Positions 10,291 through 22,175 of a stretch of DNA of 64,000 bases are shown piece after piece (position 1 is the first letter of the stretch; every line of letters starts with the position of its first letter). Source of the DNA: Phytopythium helicoides (taxonomy: Eukaryota; Oomycota; Peronosporomycetes; Pythiales; Pythiaceae); NCBI GenBank assembly GCA_024867545.1, contig JANFNE010000040.1:62001-126000 (forward strand), in the 5' to 3' direction. The translations under genes were made by a program, and so were the position numbers. The notes under the pieces were generated by a model that made no database searches, was not told the DNA's origin, and was given only the letters and a program-made list of their open reading frames with translations.

Positions 10291-10800
10291 GGTCGCGGTA
10301 GGTTGGAGGTAGTGTCGACTTGGTGTGAGAGGAGGCTGAGTGTGGAGGCTGCTTGTGCTTGAGGACTCAAGTTGCCGAATGACAGTAGTGGAGTCTCGGG
10401 TTGCTGCAGGGGTATATCGATTGCTCGACTGAGGAGATTCTATCCGCCACGCACTCGCTTCGAGGATTGCAACGCACGACTGACAGCTTCAATTCTCAAA
10501 ATGTTCAACCAGCTCGTTTGTTGCGCCCGGCCAACATAATCATGGAATTTGTAGTGTCTCGGGCCAATCGTCAACGGTGTACCATCTTGGCACAGATGAC
10601 GGCCGACCGCACCTGTCGGATGCCGACGGGCGGTTGATTGCGATTTGGAAAACACGATGAGCTCTAGCATCATCCGCAGTGCGCTACTGAACATGTTTTC
10701 GCCTTTATCTGTAGCAACAGCTTTGGTACTAGAACATTGGTGATCGGTGGCAGATTCTGGGTTAGATTGGTTCATTCCATCTTGCTCATAATGAAACCGG
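10291..10800. other. Intergenic, nothing recognised
   Basis: Upstream flank of glucokinase and the region before the ARM relic. Short ORFs on both strands show no family signature. Part may be further decayed sequence of the ARM-repeat gene, but I cannot align it confidently. Confidence 0.35.
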
Positions 10801-11916
10801 ACACCTCCGGTCTTCGTGTTGCCGCGCACTTCTTTGAGTCGAGTACCCTCCAAGCAGAGCACACTGGCGAAAGTCAAGCACATACGTGGTTTGGTAAGCA
10901 ACGGAGTGGACACGCATCAAGCTTGTGTTGAGCTACTAGTCCAACTAATGCGGAACGGTACCAATGAACACAAATGAAAAGCAGCAATGGCGTTGGGCAA
11001 CTTGGCGATGAATAGCGATATCAGTGCTCCAGTGCTTGCTGCGGGTGGAATCGAACCGTTGGTGAGCCTTGTTCGTCATGGTCTTGACTCATCAAGGACG
11101 GCGGCGGTGACAGCGTTGGGAAATCTATCTGCTCGTGCCGATATCAGTGAGCCCATGTTAGCTGCGAGCGGTATTGGTCCGGTAATACAGCTTGTGCGGG
11201 ATGGAACACATGTTGAAAAGCGCCATGCTGTACGTATTTTGGCCACCATATCTGCTAGAGCCGATATCAGTAGACCAGTGCTGTCTTCTCGTGGCATCCA
11301 TTCACTCGTGCAGCTATTGCGCGAAGGAAATGACCTACAGAAAACGCTAGCGACTCGTGCAATAGCGAACCTGTCGACTAGAGCAGATATATTCGAGCCT
11401 GTGGCATCAGCAGGTGGGCTTGAACTACTCTTCCAGCTAGTGCAAAGCGGGAGTGACGTTCAAAGACAAGTGTCAAGAGTTGCGCTCTCCAATTTGGAAG
11501 GCTATCTCGTAATACTTTCTGCGCGTGAGGTAGACCCACTAGTGAAGCTTTTGAGAGAAGGCACTTGTGGTCAAAAGAAGCAAGCAGCGCTTGCGTTAGC
11601 TCGCATGCCAAGAGTGAACACTGCCGAGGCAGTCGTGAAGTCAGGTGGATTGGAGCCGCTTTTGGAACTGTTTCGTGCTGGTACCGATGAACAAATAACT
11701 GCTGCGTTACCAGCATTGGACACTTTATCTTTTCAGGCAAGTGTTCTCGTGCCTGCGATGCTACCTCAAGACTCTGTGACACTCTTGCGACTCGTTCAAA
11801 CGGGAAATGATGACTAGAGGCGAGCGTCCGCCAAAGTCTTGGCAAAGTTATCTGGATGCGAGGATTATCTCCTTTTGGTTCCAGGTGGCGAGTGGGACTT
11901 CAAGTCAGGCAGGTGA
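10801..11916 (+). pseudogene. Decayed ARM-repeat gene relic
   Basis: One reading frame carries seven or more diverged 41-residue ARM repeats of the same type as the kinase-ARM array to the right (for example ADISEPMLAASGIGPVIQLV). It is interrupted by an in-frame TGA at 10975-10977 and a TAG at 11815-11817. On both sides of each stop the repeat pattern continues: NGTNEHK before and KAAMALGNL after the TGA, and TGNDD before and RRASAKVLAKLSG after the TAG. The intact stretch 10987-11817 (276 residues) therefore starts and ends inside repeats. No kinase domain is recognisable upstream. The sequence is far more diverged between repeats than the active arrays, so it looks like an old, dead member 3 kb from copy 1. 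It could alternatively be a short expressed fragment. Confidence 0.75.
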
Positions 11917-12561
11917 TATTGATTCTAGGTGGAGTTTTTGAGAAGATCATTGCGATTGGCATCGCCATTCCTCAATGTCTTGTGACTCAAACCTCCTGAG
12001 CAATTGTAAGCCAAGAAACACAAGACAACGAATCCGAATGCATCAATCGTCGATAATTACGCCAACAATCATCGATATGAAGAACTGTCGAGGGCAGATC
12101 AGCGAGGGCCAACACACCAAGCATAGCGTAACTTGCATGTAGTCGCTGACTACAGTCAATGTTTTTGGATCGGAATTGACAGAACGTCTTGAAAACGCGT
12201 GCAGCAGTTCTTCTGACGTAGTACTGATCTACTCGTGCAACTCAGGCATGGCCGCTACAACGACCAGAAATGCGAAGTATCTTCGCTATTGATCAAATTT
12301 TCTGGTCGAGTTGACATGATTGAGTCCGTATCGCCATTCACACTTTGCTAAACGCCTGCTCAGGCACGCAACAAAACGAATAGGCGAACGAGTAACAAGT
12401 GATAACTGAGCTACAGCGCTATTTGAGACAGCTTGACGCCTCTTGTTCAAAATTGCGTAGTGTGGCGTTGTTAGACAAAATCCATGCTTCGTGAGGCAAT
12501 TCTATAGTTGAAAGCGTTGTTTGCAAAAGATCTGTCATCACCTGCATCACCTTAGCACGGT
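11917..12561. other. Intergenic, nothing recognised
   Basis: About 640 bp of AT-balanced sequence between the ARM relic and the dienelactone hydrolase stop. No ORF of note and no repeat recognised. Confidence 0.4.
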
Positions 12562-13350
12562 TTAGACAGGATTCACGGTCTTGGTGAAGTCGATCGCTAG
12601 ATTCCACGCCTTCTCAACATTTGCGCGCGTTCTCGGATCCTCGAGGTTGCCTCTGTTCACCCATCCGTGGAACGCGCTTGGGAAGTCAACCACTCGACTC
12701 AACTCACCTCCACGACCTGTGCTCGACTTGAGAATCCTCTCAACACTCCCGCCTTCCTTTACAAACTCTGGGTCATCTCCGGCTGGCAGCAATAGCTGCG
12801 GTACGTCGTTCGCCACAATCTTCTCGGCCAGCTTGTCGACCGCTCCGTCCCCTTTCTGCAGGTTCTCAACCACCCAGGACGGGTGGAAGGACACGTGGCC
12901 CTTGATAACTGGAGACAGCGACGACGAAGCCGACAGCGAGGCTCCAATCCAAGCTCCCCAGCAGTAGCCGTAGCTGCTGATGGTCGTCGCTCCAGCTTTT
13001 GCCGTCAGGTAGTCGATGGCGTCTCGCACTTTTCCCTCCAGCATTTTGAAATGTTGAGCCTTCATCCACTCGTTCCATGCCTCCATGGCTCTCGGGTCGC
13101 TTGGATCCGGGTACTTGCCGTCTGCGACGTCCACGAGAGCTACAGCGTAGCCCAACGCCCCCAGTCTGTCGGCATCTCGCTTGGTGCGACCACTGCTTGG
13201 CCCGAAAACATTGGGAAAAGCCAACACGCCGGCCTTGGACGTCATTGGGCCGGCCAGAGACAGCCTCGTGCCGTTGTGGAGCAGCGAGAGGACGTCACCA
13301 CCGGCGCAAGGAAGAGCTGGAGACGCAGAGGGCGGGCAGCAGGCGCTCAT
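12562..13350 (-). CDS. Dienelactone hydrolase family protein
   Basis: 262 residues from the Met at 13350 (MSACCPPSASPALP, typical family N-terminus); the frame allows an earlier Met at 13392 giving 276 residues. Alpha/beta-hydrolase fold with the Cys nucleophile in GYCWG (C130), an acid in PAGDDPEF (D192/D193) and the catalytic His in SAFHGW (H228). The family hydrolyses dienelactones in aromatic catabolism in bacteria; eukaryotic members act on various esters and lactones, so the substrate here is open. Single exon, cytosolic as far as can be seen. The gene sits between two ARM-repeat remnants/genes but shows no link to them. Confidence 0.92.
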   Translation of the reverse strand: MSACCPPSASPALPCAGGDVLSLLHNGTRLSLAGPMTSKAGVLAFPNVFGPSSGRTKRDADRLGALGYAVALVDVADGKYPDPSDPRAMEAWNEWMKAQHFKMLEGKVRDAIDYLTAKAGATTISSYGYCWGAWIGASLSASSSLSPVIKGHVSFHPSWVVENLQKGDGAVDKLAEKIVANDVPQLLLPAGDDPEFVKEGGSVERILKSSTGRGGELSRVVDFPSAFHGWVNRGNLEDPRTRANVEKAWNLAIDFTKTVNPV

Positions 13351-13918
13351 GGCGCTCAGCAGGAGCCGCGGGGACGACCGAAGTGGGGGCATGAGGACGG
13401 AGTCAGTTGAACTGACTGTATAATATGTTCAAATGTATAGTACGATCACTTCGGTTATGAATGAAGGCTTGCTATTGGTCTGTATAAATCAATATATGAA
13501 TGGTTTTGATTTCATATAAATCTTAGGGTGGTTCCTCAGTTCATTTCAGCTCTTGGTTGTTGGGAGCACAAAGGCTGAAGCATCGATTTCAAGTTTGGTC
13601 TCAAGACTCTTCGCGTCGATATTCGAGTGCGTTGCAAGAGCTTCATGGGTGGGGATCGGCTCTCTGGTTCTTGGTGGCGATGTGGGGGGAGTCTGAAGGT
13701 GAAGCTTGAAAGCGCTCAGCACAAGACCTATCATAGCTGATGGAAGAGGGACAAAAAAGTTGTGAGCAGGATCCGTCGATTGATCCAAGCGAGCGACCTA
13801 CTCAAGAGGAAAAATCGCAGATAGATTCTTGTGCTTTCTTCGATTTGCGCTGCTGTCCATGGATTTCCTTGAGCCCGGTGCATTTCACAAAAAGACCCCG
13901 AATCGTTACTCTGCTGCA
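13351..13918. other. Intergenic, no confident gene
   Basis: AT-rich promoter side of the dienelactone hydrolase. A small minus-strand ORF (13546-13788) has no recognisable domain and was not called. Confidence 0.35.
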
Positions 13919-14332
13919 ATGAAGGCTTCAGGCGTCGTTGTTGCCACGGTTGGCATTGGAATCGCTACCGGGGTCATCAAAGTGCGTATCTCTTGGATCA
14001 CCAGCCCTAGCTCGCAAACCCGGAAAGCTGTCAGCAAGTTTGGCGTTGCGCTGTCCAACTTTACCGTGCTGTGCGGGGGATACTACCCGCCTGAGGAGAT
14101 GTGGTGGCGGCTTGAGAGCGAATGTTCCATCCAACAGATTGGCAGCGTACACCACATGATCAAGGTGGAGGTCAAAACTCAGGACACTATGCAGTCCCTA
14201 TACCGCTTGTTCCCAGCTCTAATGGAGGCAAAAGGCACGAGAACCACCACGTTCAAGGTCCTCGGGTCGACTTTCTGTTTCCGAAACTCGTGCGACTTCA
14301 TCATCAGCAAGGCTGCTAGCACCTATACGTGA
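13919..14332 (+). CDS. Small hypothetical protein
   Basis: 137 residues from the ATG in CTGCAATGAAGG. The N-terminal stretch (about residues 3-18, KASGVVVATVGIGIATG) is hydrophobic and could be a signal anchor or signal peptide. The rest has several Cys (CGGYY, ECS, STFCFRNSC) and an even amino-acid mix. I do not recognise a family. The frame stays open upstream to 13829, so a longer start is possible. It might be a genuine small secreted or anchored protein, or a fragment; only its length and composition support it. Confidence 0.3.
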   Translation: MKASGVVVATVGIGIATGVIKVRISWITSPSSQTRKAVSKFGVALSNFTVLCGGYYPPEEMWWRLESECSIQQIGSVHHMIKVEVKTQDTMQSLYRLFPALMEAKGTRTTTFKVLGSTFCFRNSCDFIISKAASTYT

Positions 14333-14602
14333 AAAGTGTTCTCTTCGGCCTCATGGTGTTTCGTTTTCTTCAAGTAGGTCGCGTGTGCTTTGCATCGACA
14401 ATGTAGATTTTACGGGAGTCTCTTGTTGCTGTGTATCCCACTAGATCTTCTTCGTCAGACTACTGCGCGCACTCGACTTGAGATATTTCCTCTCCTCGTG
14501 TTTCTGCTGCGTGACGAGTTCAGGAAGGTTTATTGCCACTCCAATACCGTCGAGCGGGAGCAAAAAGCTTGGATGGTTGGCTCCATGTGAAAGTGGTGTC
14601 TT

Positions 14603-14814
14603 CCGGAGTTGTGGGATGCAATGATGACATCTATAAAACCATATTTTGGGTGTAATAATATAGAATTTGTGCAGTTTACTATGCATGAGCCTCTACATAA
14701 CAATAGGTCTCCGTAGCTATTCACTCGAAAAGTTAACCCATTTCGAAGAAGATCTCCTGCCCACATGGCAATTGTCCGCTGCCTGCTTTGACTCAACTCC
14801 GAGTAGCGCAAGGG
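14603..14814 (+). promoter_or_regulatory. Kinase copy 1 promoter segment, orientation class A
   Basis: This segment upstream of copy 1 reads, toward the gene, CTATAAAACC, then an AT-rich stretch, then GAAGATCTCCTGCC and AGTAGCGCAAGGG, ending about 40 bp before the start codon. It has the same orientation relative to its gene as in copy 4 and is inverted relative to copies 2, 3 and 5. Confidence 0.65.
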
Positions 14815-14852
14815 AACGGCACCAGTCATCGATCTTCGAGACGTAGGAGACG

Positions 14853-17800
14853 ATGGAGCGGGGGAGAAGAGATCGGTGGACTGTGGACTGGGCTGGGGAC
14901 GCGAACGAGAATGGACTGCATCAAGAGGAAATGGCCGACAGACTCGGAGACCACACTACGAGTCGCTACAGGAGCTTCCGGCGATCTGTCGAGGATTTGG
15001 AGGTGGAAAAAATTGATCAGGAGCTGTTCGGCTTGTTACTGAGTGCCGAGAGTTTGTGCGATGAGCTGCGCGTGTACGACAACGAAGAGTCACCATTCGT
15101 TCGACTGGCGCAGACTGGGTTTCATGTGCGCCAGCTGCGACGACTCCATGCTGTTCTAGACGCTGCAGTGGCTTCATACCCGATTCAGTTCGATGAGACG
15201 TCTGAGTGGAGCAATTGGGAGTCGATGTTGAGAGACGAGCGTCGAGCGCGAGTTGGTTGGTATCGTCGAGAGCTGGAGCGAGTGGATTCTGGAGGAGATT
15301 CTTCAATGCTTGACGAGATTGACTCGGACGCCAAGGCGGAGGAGATCATGACACTATTGAAGTCTGCCACCAACAAGTATGGACCAGATGGTGACGAGTT
15401 AGTGGGTGAAGCCGAAGAAGCTTCGAGTGATCTAACACCAGAGGAACTGAGCGTGATCAAGACCGCGTTCAATATGGTGGCTACTCGCTCCAACATCGTC
15501 GTCATGACACTGCCGACATGGTTTGTGCTGCCATTTGAGTTTAGCGCCACGTTCGGAATGTCAACGTGGGGAGTCGACCGGTTCGTTTCGGATCACAAGG
15601 ATGAAGAGCGGTTCATTCGAGAGGCATCGGGATGGTCCGAGTTGAATCATCCGCACGTGGCCAAGTTCCTTGGTGCGTGTCATGTTGGTGACGAGATGTT
15701 TGTTGCGCATGAAAAGGTTCGATCGATGACGGAGTACGCTTCTGTTGAGAGAGAAGACAGGAAGAAGGTGTGGGAACGCATGTATGAAGTGGGGTTGGCA
15801 TTGCAGCACATGTTCGAGCGTGGGTTTGTTTGTTCACTTGTGAAGTGGGATCATTTGTATTGCGCTCGGTATGAAGATCGTGCTGTGATGTTCGGTGTTG
15901 ATCTCCGAGAGTGTATGGGGATCAGCGACAAGGAATCCGTTCCCGTGCCTAAGCAAAGTCAGCAAAGTATGTTCGACGATGCTTGGGTTGAGTCGTTGGT
16001 GATTGCGATTGTGAAAGTGCTAGATAAGATGACTGAGTCAGCCAATGACGAAGCAAACGCTGCTGTAGATGAGCAGAAGGTTATTGAAGCGTACCGTGAT
16101 GTAGTGTCTGTACCAAATCCAGCGCCTTCGTGCCTTGACGACCACGAGTGGCGATTGCTGAAGCAACTGAGAGAGATTACTATGGTGAATTTTTGCGCGT
16201 GGTCGATACGCTTGGTGAGCTCGCAGAGGTTCATAGTCGACACGACTGGCTCGAATATGTCCCAATGTTGGAGTGTCAAATTGAAGGCATCACTCGAGTG
16301 AAGGATATGAAAGCGACGCTAATGGGCGAGACGATCGATCAACTTCTCTTGAAATGTCGCCAGGCGATAACTGCAACTAACAAGCCACTATGCAGTTTGG
16401 TGAGACGCTTTGACAATATCATTGATCAACTGCAGCAACAATTTGATGAGCAGTCAGATTGGTCGACGTTTTTGAAGCCAATTGCTCACCTATGTAGTTT
16501 ACTTCGTCAGTTCTCAAGCTACATCCAACAAAAGACGCAGACAAGCAGCTTCAGTCAAAGTCGGTCTATGAGTGCTAGTGTGAGTGCATCAGTAAGTGCA
16601 ACGTCCAGTATAGCTTACTCTCAGCAAACAGTGCGCCAGCTCGATCCCGGACGAGTGTATTCGTTGCATTCAAAGCTGGATCAATTTCTGATCTTACATG
16701 AGCTATCATCTTCGATCTTAGTCCATGACTGGCTCAGGGAGTGGAAAGATGAGTATCGATCAACTTCATCACCACTTATTGATCATGAGATCAGTGCTAC
16801 CTCTGACACGGAAAAGGTACTCTCGACGGGATCAAGCGTTTTATCTCTCTGGTTTATTCCACGAGAACAAATCGACTTTGAACAACTCAACGCGCTTCAG
16901 TGAAGGCGCTTTCGGATCCGTCCACAAAGGAAAATGGTTCGAAACACCGGTCATCGTCAAAAGAGTCAAACAACACACCACAACCGAAACACAGTTCCGT
17001 CAAGAAGCAGATGTATGGTTCCAACTCAACCACATCAACGTCGTCAAGATGTATGGAGCTTGTGATATTGGTGACCTCTTCTTCGTGTGTGAGTATGCGA
17101 GTGGTGGTGATCTGGACAAGTACCTCGATAGCAAGGGTCGCGATCCGTATCTGATGTGGTATTGTTTGTTGAATGCGGCACTCGGACTGCAGTACTTGCA
17201 CAACAACGGGATCGTGCATGCTGATCTGAAGGCGAACAATATTTTGGTTGGTGGTGATGGTGTGGCGAAGTTGACTGATTTCGGTCTGAGTGTGCGAGCG
17301 AAGGATCCGAGTGGTGCTGCCGCTGGTGCACTTGGTGCGTATCAGTGGAAGGCTCCCGAGTGTTTGCGTGGGAGTGTGGCTACCTTTGCTTCGGATGTGT
17401 ACTCTTTCGCGATGTTGATGATCGAGGTGATGAGTGGGTCGTGTCCGTGGGGAGAGGATACAGACAATGATACACTGAAGAACCTTGTTGTGACAAGGGG
17501 CCGGTTGCCACCTCGTCCTTCGAGTATCGGTGATTCTGAATGGGGTTTGATTGAGCGCATGTGTGCAAGAGATCCAACTGAGCGTGTGCCAATGGATACT
17601 GTGGTGACTCACTTGTCATCTTTGCTTCAGAAACTCGACCAAGAACAGTTGTGGCACGGTGGGGTATACAATCCTAAAACATTCAAGAATCGTGTTGTGT
17701 CGAGAGATGGGATTCTATTGAACTTGATTGATTTGGCACAAAGCAAGAATGGGACAATTGCCGCGCATGCAAGCAACCAAATCCTCTCAGTCGCACAGAG

Positions 17801-19028
17801 TCGAGAAGGACTGTCGAGCGAGCACGAGATTGATGCAGTACTTGATATGTTTTTTCACGGATCTGATCAGGAGAAGGTTTTAGGCGCGCATGCGATTAGT
17901 GCATTGGTCGAGCGCAATTCTAATGTGGTTCAGACACCCAAGGTGGTATCAGAGCTGGTAACGATGATAGCATCAGGTACAGGAGAACAAAAGCAGCAGG
18001 CAGCGAACGCGTTGTCCAACTTGTCTGTTCGTGCCGATATCAGTGGTAGTGTGTTATCATTGAATGGTATGGAGGCGCTGTTGGACCTCGTGCGAGACGG
18101 CAACGACGACCACAAGAAGTTTGCAGCAATGGCGTTGGCCAACATGTCCGCTAAAGTCGACATCAGTGGGAGTGTGTTGTCATTGAATGGCATGGAGGCG
18201 CTGTTGGACCTCGTGCGAGACGGCAACGACGACCTCAAGAAGCAAGCGGCAATGACGTTCGCCAACTTGTCTATCGGTGCCGACATCAGTGGAAGTGTGT
18301 TATCATTGAATGGTATGGAGGCGCTGTTGGATCTCGTGCGAGACGGCAACGACGACCACAAGAAACTTGCAGCAATGACATTGGCCAACTTGTCTGTTCA
18401 TGCCGACATCAGTGGTAGTGTGTTGTCATTGAATGGTATGGAGGCGCTGTTGGATCTCGTGCGAGACGGCAACGACGACCACAAGAAGTTTGGTGCAATG
18501 ACGTTGGCCAACTTAGCTTACTGGGCCGACGTCAGCGAGCGTGTGCTGTTATTGAATGGTATGGAGGTGTTGTTGGACCTCGTGCGAGACGGCAACGACG
18601 ACCACAAGAAGCAAGCAGCAGCGGCGTTGGCCAGATTGTGTGGTCGTGTTGACATCAGTGGTAGTGTGTTATCATTGAGTGGTATCGAGCCACTGTTGGA
18701 TCTCGTGCGAGACGGCAGCGATGACCACAAGAAGTTTGCAGCAATGACGTTGGCTGGCTTGTCTGTTCGTGCCGACATCAGTGAGGGTGTGCTATCATCG
18801 AATGGTATGGAGGCGCTGTTGGACCTCGTGCGAGTAGGTACTGATGACCAGAAGAAGCAAGCAACAATGACGCTGGCCAACTTAGCTCACTGGGCCGACA
18901 TCAGTGAGACTGTGTTGTCAATGAGTGGTATGGAGGCGCTGCTGGATCTCGTACGAGACGGCACTGACGGCCAGAAGTTTGCAGCATCAAAGGCGTTGGC
19001 CAACTTGTCGACACCTCCTGGCTCCTAG
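14853..19028 (+). pseudogene. Pseudokinase-TKL kinase-ARM repeat gene, copy 1 (frameshifted)
   Basis: Full-length family member by alignment to copies 2-5 but broken. From the ATG at 14853 the frame runs 482 codons and ends at 16301. A one-base deletion near 16140-16190 moves the homologous sequence (helical module 2) to another frame, and a one-base insertion near 16893 returns it to the original frame, which then runs to 19028. The kinase part keeps VIVKRV, HADLKANN, DFG and APE, and eight 41-residue ARM repeats follow (18033-19016). The N-terminal pseudokinase part has SLVKWDHL where HRDxxxxN would be. It is the most diverged of the complete copies. It may be a pseudogene, two separate shorter proteins, or sequencing errors. 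Confidence 0.8.
18033..19016 (+). repeat. ARM tandem repeat array, copy 1 (8 x 123 bp)
   Basis: Eight in-frame 123-bp direct repeats encoding 41-residue ARM units (ADISGSVLSLNGMEALLDLV type). They are more diverged from each other than in copies 2 and 3. Confidence 0.95.
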
Positions 19029-19258
19029 GCTAGATCGTCTTCATATCAACAGAGACAACGTGTTGTAATACAATAGCTGACACTCGTTATGAGCTGGTTG
19101 TGCGCTTTTCCATGAGCCCCACACGCGTCGCGCTTCAACGTGGTCCATTTCGTACCAGTACACCGGTGTGTCCCCCTCCGCCCAATCCCCCGCGGCCACT
19201 TCACCACTCGGCCTTCCTCGCCTCGCCTCGCCCGGATCGCACCTTCCCCCACGTCCCC

Positions 19259-20244
19259 ATGGTGCGTGCCGCCCGCCCGCCCGCGCCGCCCCTGCCGCCG
19301 CTTCTGACCGCTCGCCGTTCCCCCCGCAGCCGCTGCGACTGGACATCAAGCGCAAGCTGTCGTCGCGCTCGGAGCGCGTCAAGAGCGTGGACCTGCACCC
19401 GAGCGAGCCGTGGGTGCTCTCGGCGCTCTACACTGGCGCCGTCATGATCTGGAACTACGACACGCAGGCGCTGGTCAAGACGCTCGAGGTGTGCGCGCTC
19501 CCCGTGCGCAACGCCAAGTTCATCGCGCGCAAGCAGTGGATCGTCACGAGCTCGGACGACATGCAGCTGCGCGTCTACAACTACAACACGATGGAGAAGG
19601 TCACGAGCTTCGAGGCGCACGCAGACTACATCCGCCACATCGAGGTGCACCCGACGCTGCCGTGCCTGCTCACGTGCGCCGACGACATGACCATCAAGCT
19701 CTGGGACTGGGAGAAGAATTGGCTATGCACGCAAGTCTTCGAGGGACACGGACACTACGTCATGATGGTCAAGTTCAACCCCAAGGACACCAACACGTTC
19801 GCCAGCGCGTGCCTCGACCGCACCATCCGCGTGTGGGGACTCGGGTCCTCCCACCCGCACTTTGCGCTCGAGGGACACGAGCGAGGCGTCAACTGCATCG
19901 ACTACTACCTGGGAGGCGACAAGCCGTACCTCATCTCGGGAGCAGACGACTGGACCATCAAGGTGATGGACGGTAGCAGCGTGTTTGTGCGTGGTGTAGG
20001 TCGCGTCTTGGCCTGGTCGTGGCTCAAAAGTATAAACTGCGACTGTAGGCCATCGCAGGTGCATAAAGTAGATGTCGTAGAGCTCGATCGAGTCGCTGGC
20101 ACGTTGATGCGGCGGCGGTATGAGCGACAAAAGCGTGGAGTGACCGAGACTCGATCGAGAGGTAGTGAGTTGTGGACAGCATCGCGACCACACCGTGTTC
20201 GACGGCTTGAACTTGGATGTGTGGTGGAGTTGAGAGGGAGGTAG
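19259..20244 (+). pseudogene. Truncated COPB2 5' copy fused to a novel tail, stub 1
   Basis: Keeps the COPB2 promoter region, the ATG-only first exon (19259-19261), the 68-nt first intron (19262-19329) and the WD40 reading frame to the GADDW...KV position (about 19964). There homology to the full gene stops, in the fifth blade. The frame continues about 93 codons through unrelated sequence ([14 protein letters not shown]...) to a stop at 20244, about 304 residues in all. The same junction and a similar tail occur in stubs 4, 5 and 6. It lacks the rest of the propeller and the alpha-solenoid, so it cannot be a working beta'-COP. Whether it is expressed is unknown. Confidence 0.85.
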
Positions 20245-20964
20245 AGAACTGGAAAATGAGGTGGTGAGCCGCTGGAGCGCAGCGAGCTGCACGCTCGTCT
20301 GGCAGGCTCAGCAGCGCAACCACCGTCCCGAGACTGCGGTGAAGAACGCGTGGGTCGGTGGCTCGCTGCGAACCGCATGGGTGCCTCTGTGGTTTGATGC
20401 GGAGACGCAAAGTCGAGGAGCGGCTGGTGGCTCGCAGCTGGGGTGCCTTGAGCAAGTCGCGACGCAATCGTATGCGAAGTGCTTGTGGACTCGGCGCCAA
20501 ACAAACTATCATGATATGAGTGCGTGAGCAGCAGAGAGCGAGAGCTGCCTCAATCGATTGAAGTCAGACATGAACCATTGACCAGCACACGGATAGTACT
20601 GTACTGATAAAAGCCGTCCAAACTCGAGAAATCAAGCACAGCGCACAATGCGGTAGGGGTTTGCCGGTGACTGTGAGGCTCAGAGACTACCTTTTGCATG
20701 AACAAACGACATTCGCCCATGCATAAGTACGTTTGCACTGCCATGTAGAATCCTGACATGTAAAACCTCCAACAAAAAAGTAGAACAAAATCCTCCAGCA
20801 TTTTCATGGCACAGTTTTCTCGATCGACATCATTCCTGCCGCTCATCACACTCAACGAGCATGCTCGCGCTCAACGGTCAACTCGGTCACGTGCACAGAG
20901 GAACGTAGTAACCTTTCTCATTCAGTGATTCTAGTGTGTTTGCCGTCAACATCAACCTGGAAAC

Positions 20965-21870
20965 ATGGCGTGCATTCTCAAGCCTCACAAAATGAGCTCG
21001 GAACTCGCGCGAGAAACGTCCACAACTTTAGACCATAGTGAAATACAGCAACAGCAAAGATTCATCGAGAGCGCCGCGGTACGTGGTCGTCTCCGAAGCC
21101 GATTTTGCAGCGCACAACCGAGAAAACCATATCACGCCGAGAAAAAGTACATGAACCCATCGACTGCATCAAAATCACCTCACATCCTCGTGAGCCTCGC
21201 CTACATCATCTCGTCAGTCGCACGTCCGTAGTTCCAGCCGGTCGTGCACCGCTGACGTCGCTATACGGTCGTATACACCCTCTAACGCACGCTCGGTACG
21301 GAAACTGTGTGCAATGAGCTGATAGATCGTCTCACGGGAAAGTCTAGTGCGAAATCATGGGCCACGATTCGTAGCACGAGCTCGAAAATGACGCCTTCCA
21401 TCATTCCAAAAGCGCTCGGTGTGTTCGATGCGGTTGGAAAGTCGATTCTGCGTCACTCCAAATGCCGAGTTTGTATGAGTAGCAGCATCGAACTCAGACA
21501 GGTCTCCCGCAGACTCACGCACAAGCGACCACAACTCGGACACATCGCGGGTTTCTCACAGTTGCGAAACGAAATCTGGCCAAGTCGACAACTTTCGCCG
21601 CACTTGTGATGCCCAACTTCTTGTAGACCTTGAACAATTCTATTCCCGATCTGGAGTTGGAAAGTGGCCGTGGTGCTGGTTGGCGGGCGACCCAATTCCG
21701 CCTGTTGCTTGATACTTGCGGGTTGCACCATGTAAATTTTCATGTTGTAATGTGTTCGCTCGCGTGATTGACCGAAAAGAGCCTGAAAGTCGCCTAGAAT
21801 CCGCATTGGCTTCGTGTTTGACGGAAGTAGAAGGCTGGAGCGAATGCCTCAAACAAACTTAAGCTGAGAT
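20965..21870 (-). pseudogene. Unidentified decayed gene in spacer (copy between units 1 and 2)
   Basis: On the minus strand, protein-like segments succeed each other in shifting frames: one beginning MRILGDFQALFGQSRERTHY, one with SAGDLSEFDAATHTNSAFG, one with EGVIFELVLRIVAHDFALDF. No single frame spans them, which suggests a frameshifted relic copied along with the array. I do not recognise the family. In copy 2's spacer one alternative frame (KVYKKLGITSAAKVVDLA) is open but is closed by a stop in the spacers at 29.7 and 59.3 kb. Confidence 0.35.
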
Positions 21871-21978
21871 CTTTCCTCTCCTCATGCTGATGCTGCCTCA
21901 CAAGTTCACGTTACGGTGTCGAGTGCGGCTAAAGACGCTAAAAGAGGGCTTGGGTGGCGAGTTCCAAGTGGAAGTGAT

Positions 21979-22175
21979 CCTTGCGCTACTTGGCAGGAGA
22001 TCTTCTTCGAGAGGGGTTAGATTTTGAATGAATAGTTATGGAGACTTATTATAACATAGAGGGCTCATTATCCAAGAGTCATGAAAGGTAAATTGGAGAT
22101 ATTCTATATTATCACACTCAAGATATGACTTTATAGCGATCCACATCTCATCCAACCAACCCAAATGTCCGGAGG
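21979..22175 (+). promoter_or_regulatory. Kinase copy 2 promoter segment, orientation class B
   Basis: Reads toward the gene as CCTTGCGCTACTTGGCAGG, GAGATCTTCTTCGAG, then ACATAGAGGGCTCATTATCC and finally GACTTTATAGCGATCC. This is the reverse of the order in copies 1 and 4. GCTCATTATCC resembles the oomycete initiator (TCAYTYY) about 150 bp before the ATG. Confidence 0.6.

Noticed and set aside
13546..13788. 80-codon minus-strand ORF near the small hypothetical gene
   Set aside because: No signal peptide followed by an RXLR or LxLFLAK motif, and no recognisable domain.
18033..19016. Regular direct repeats resembling a CRISPR array
   Set aside because: They are 123-bp in-frame coding repeats without spacers, in a eukaryotic gene.
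20261..20527. 88-codon ORF in the stub tail, present in several copies
   Set aside because: Copies are recent duplicates, so conservation is uninformative; no start context or domain supports it.
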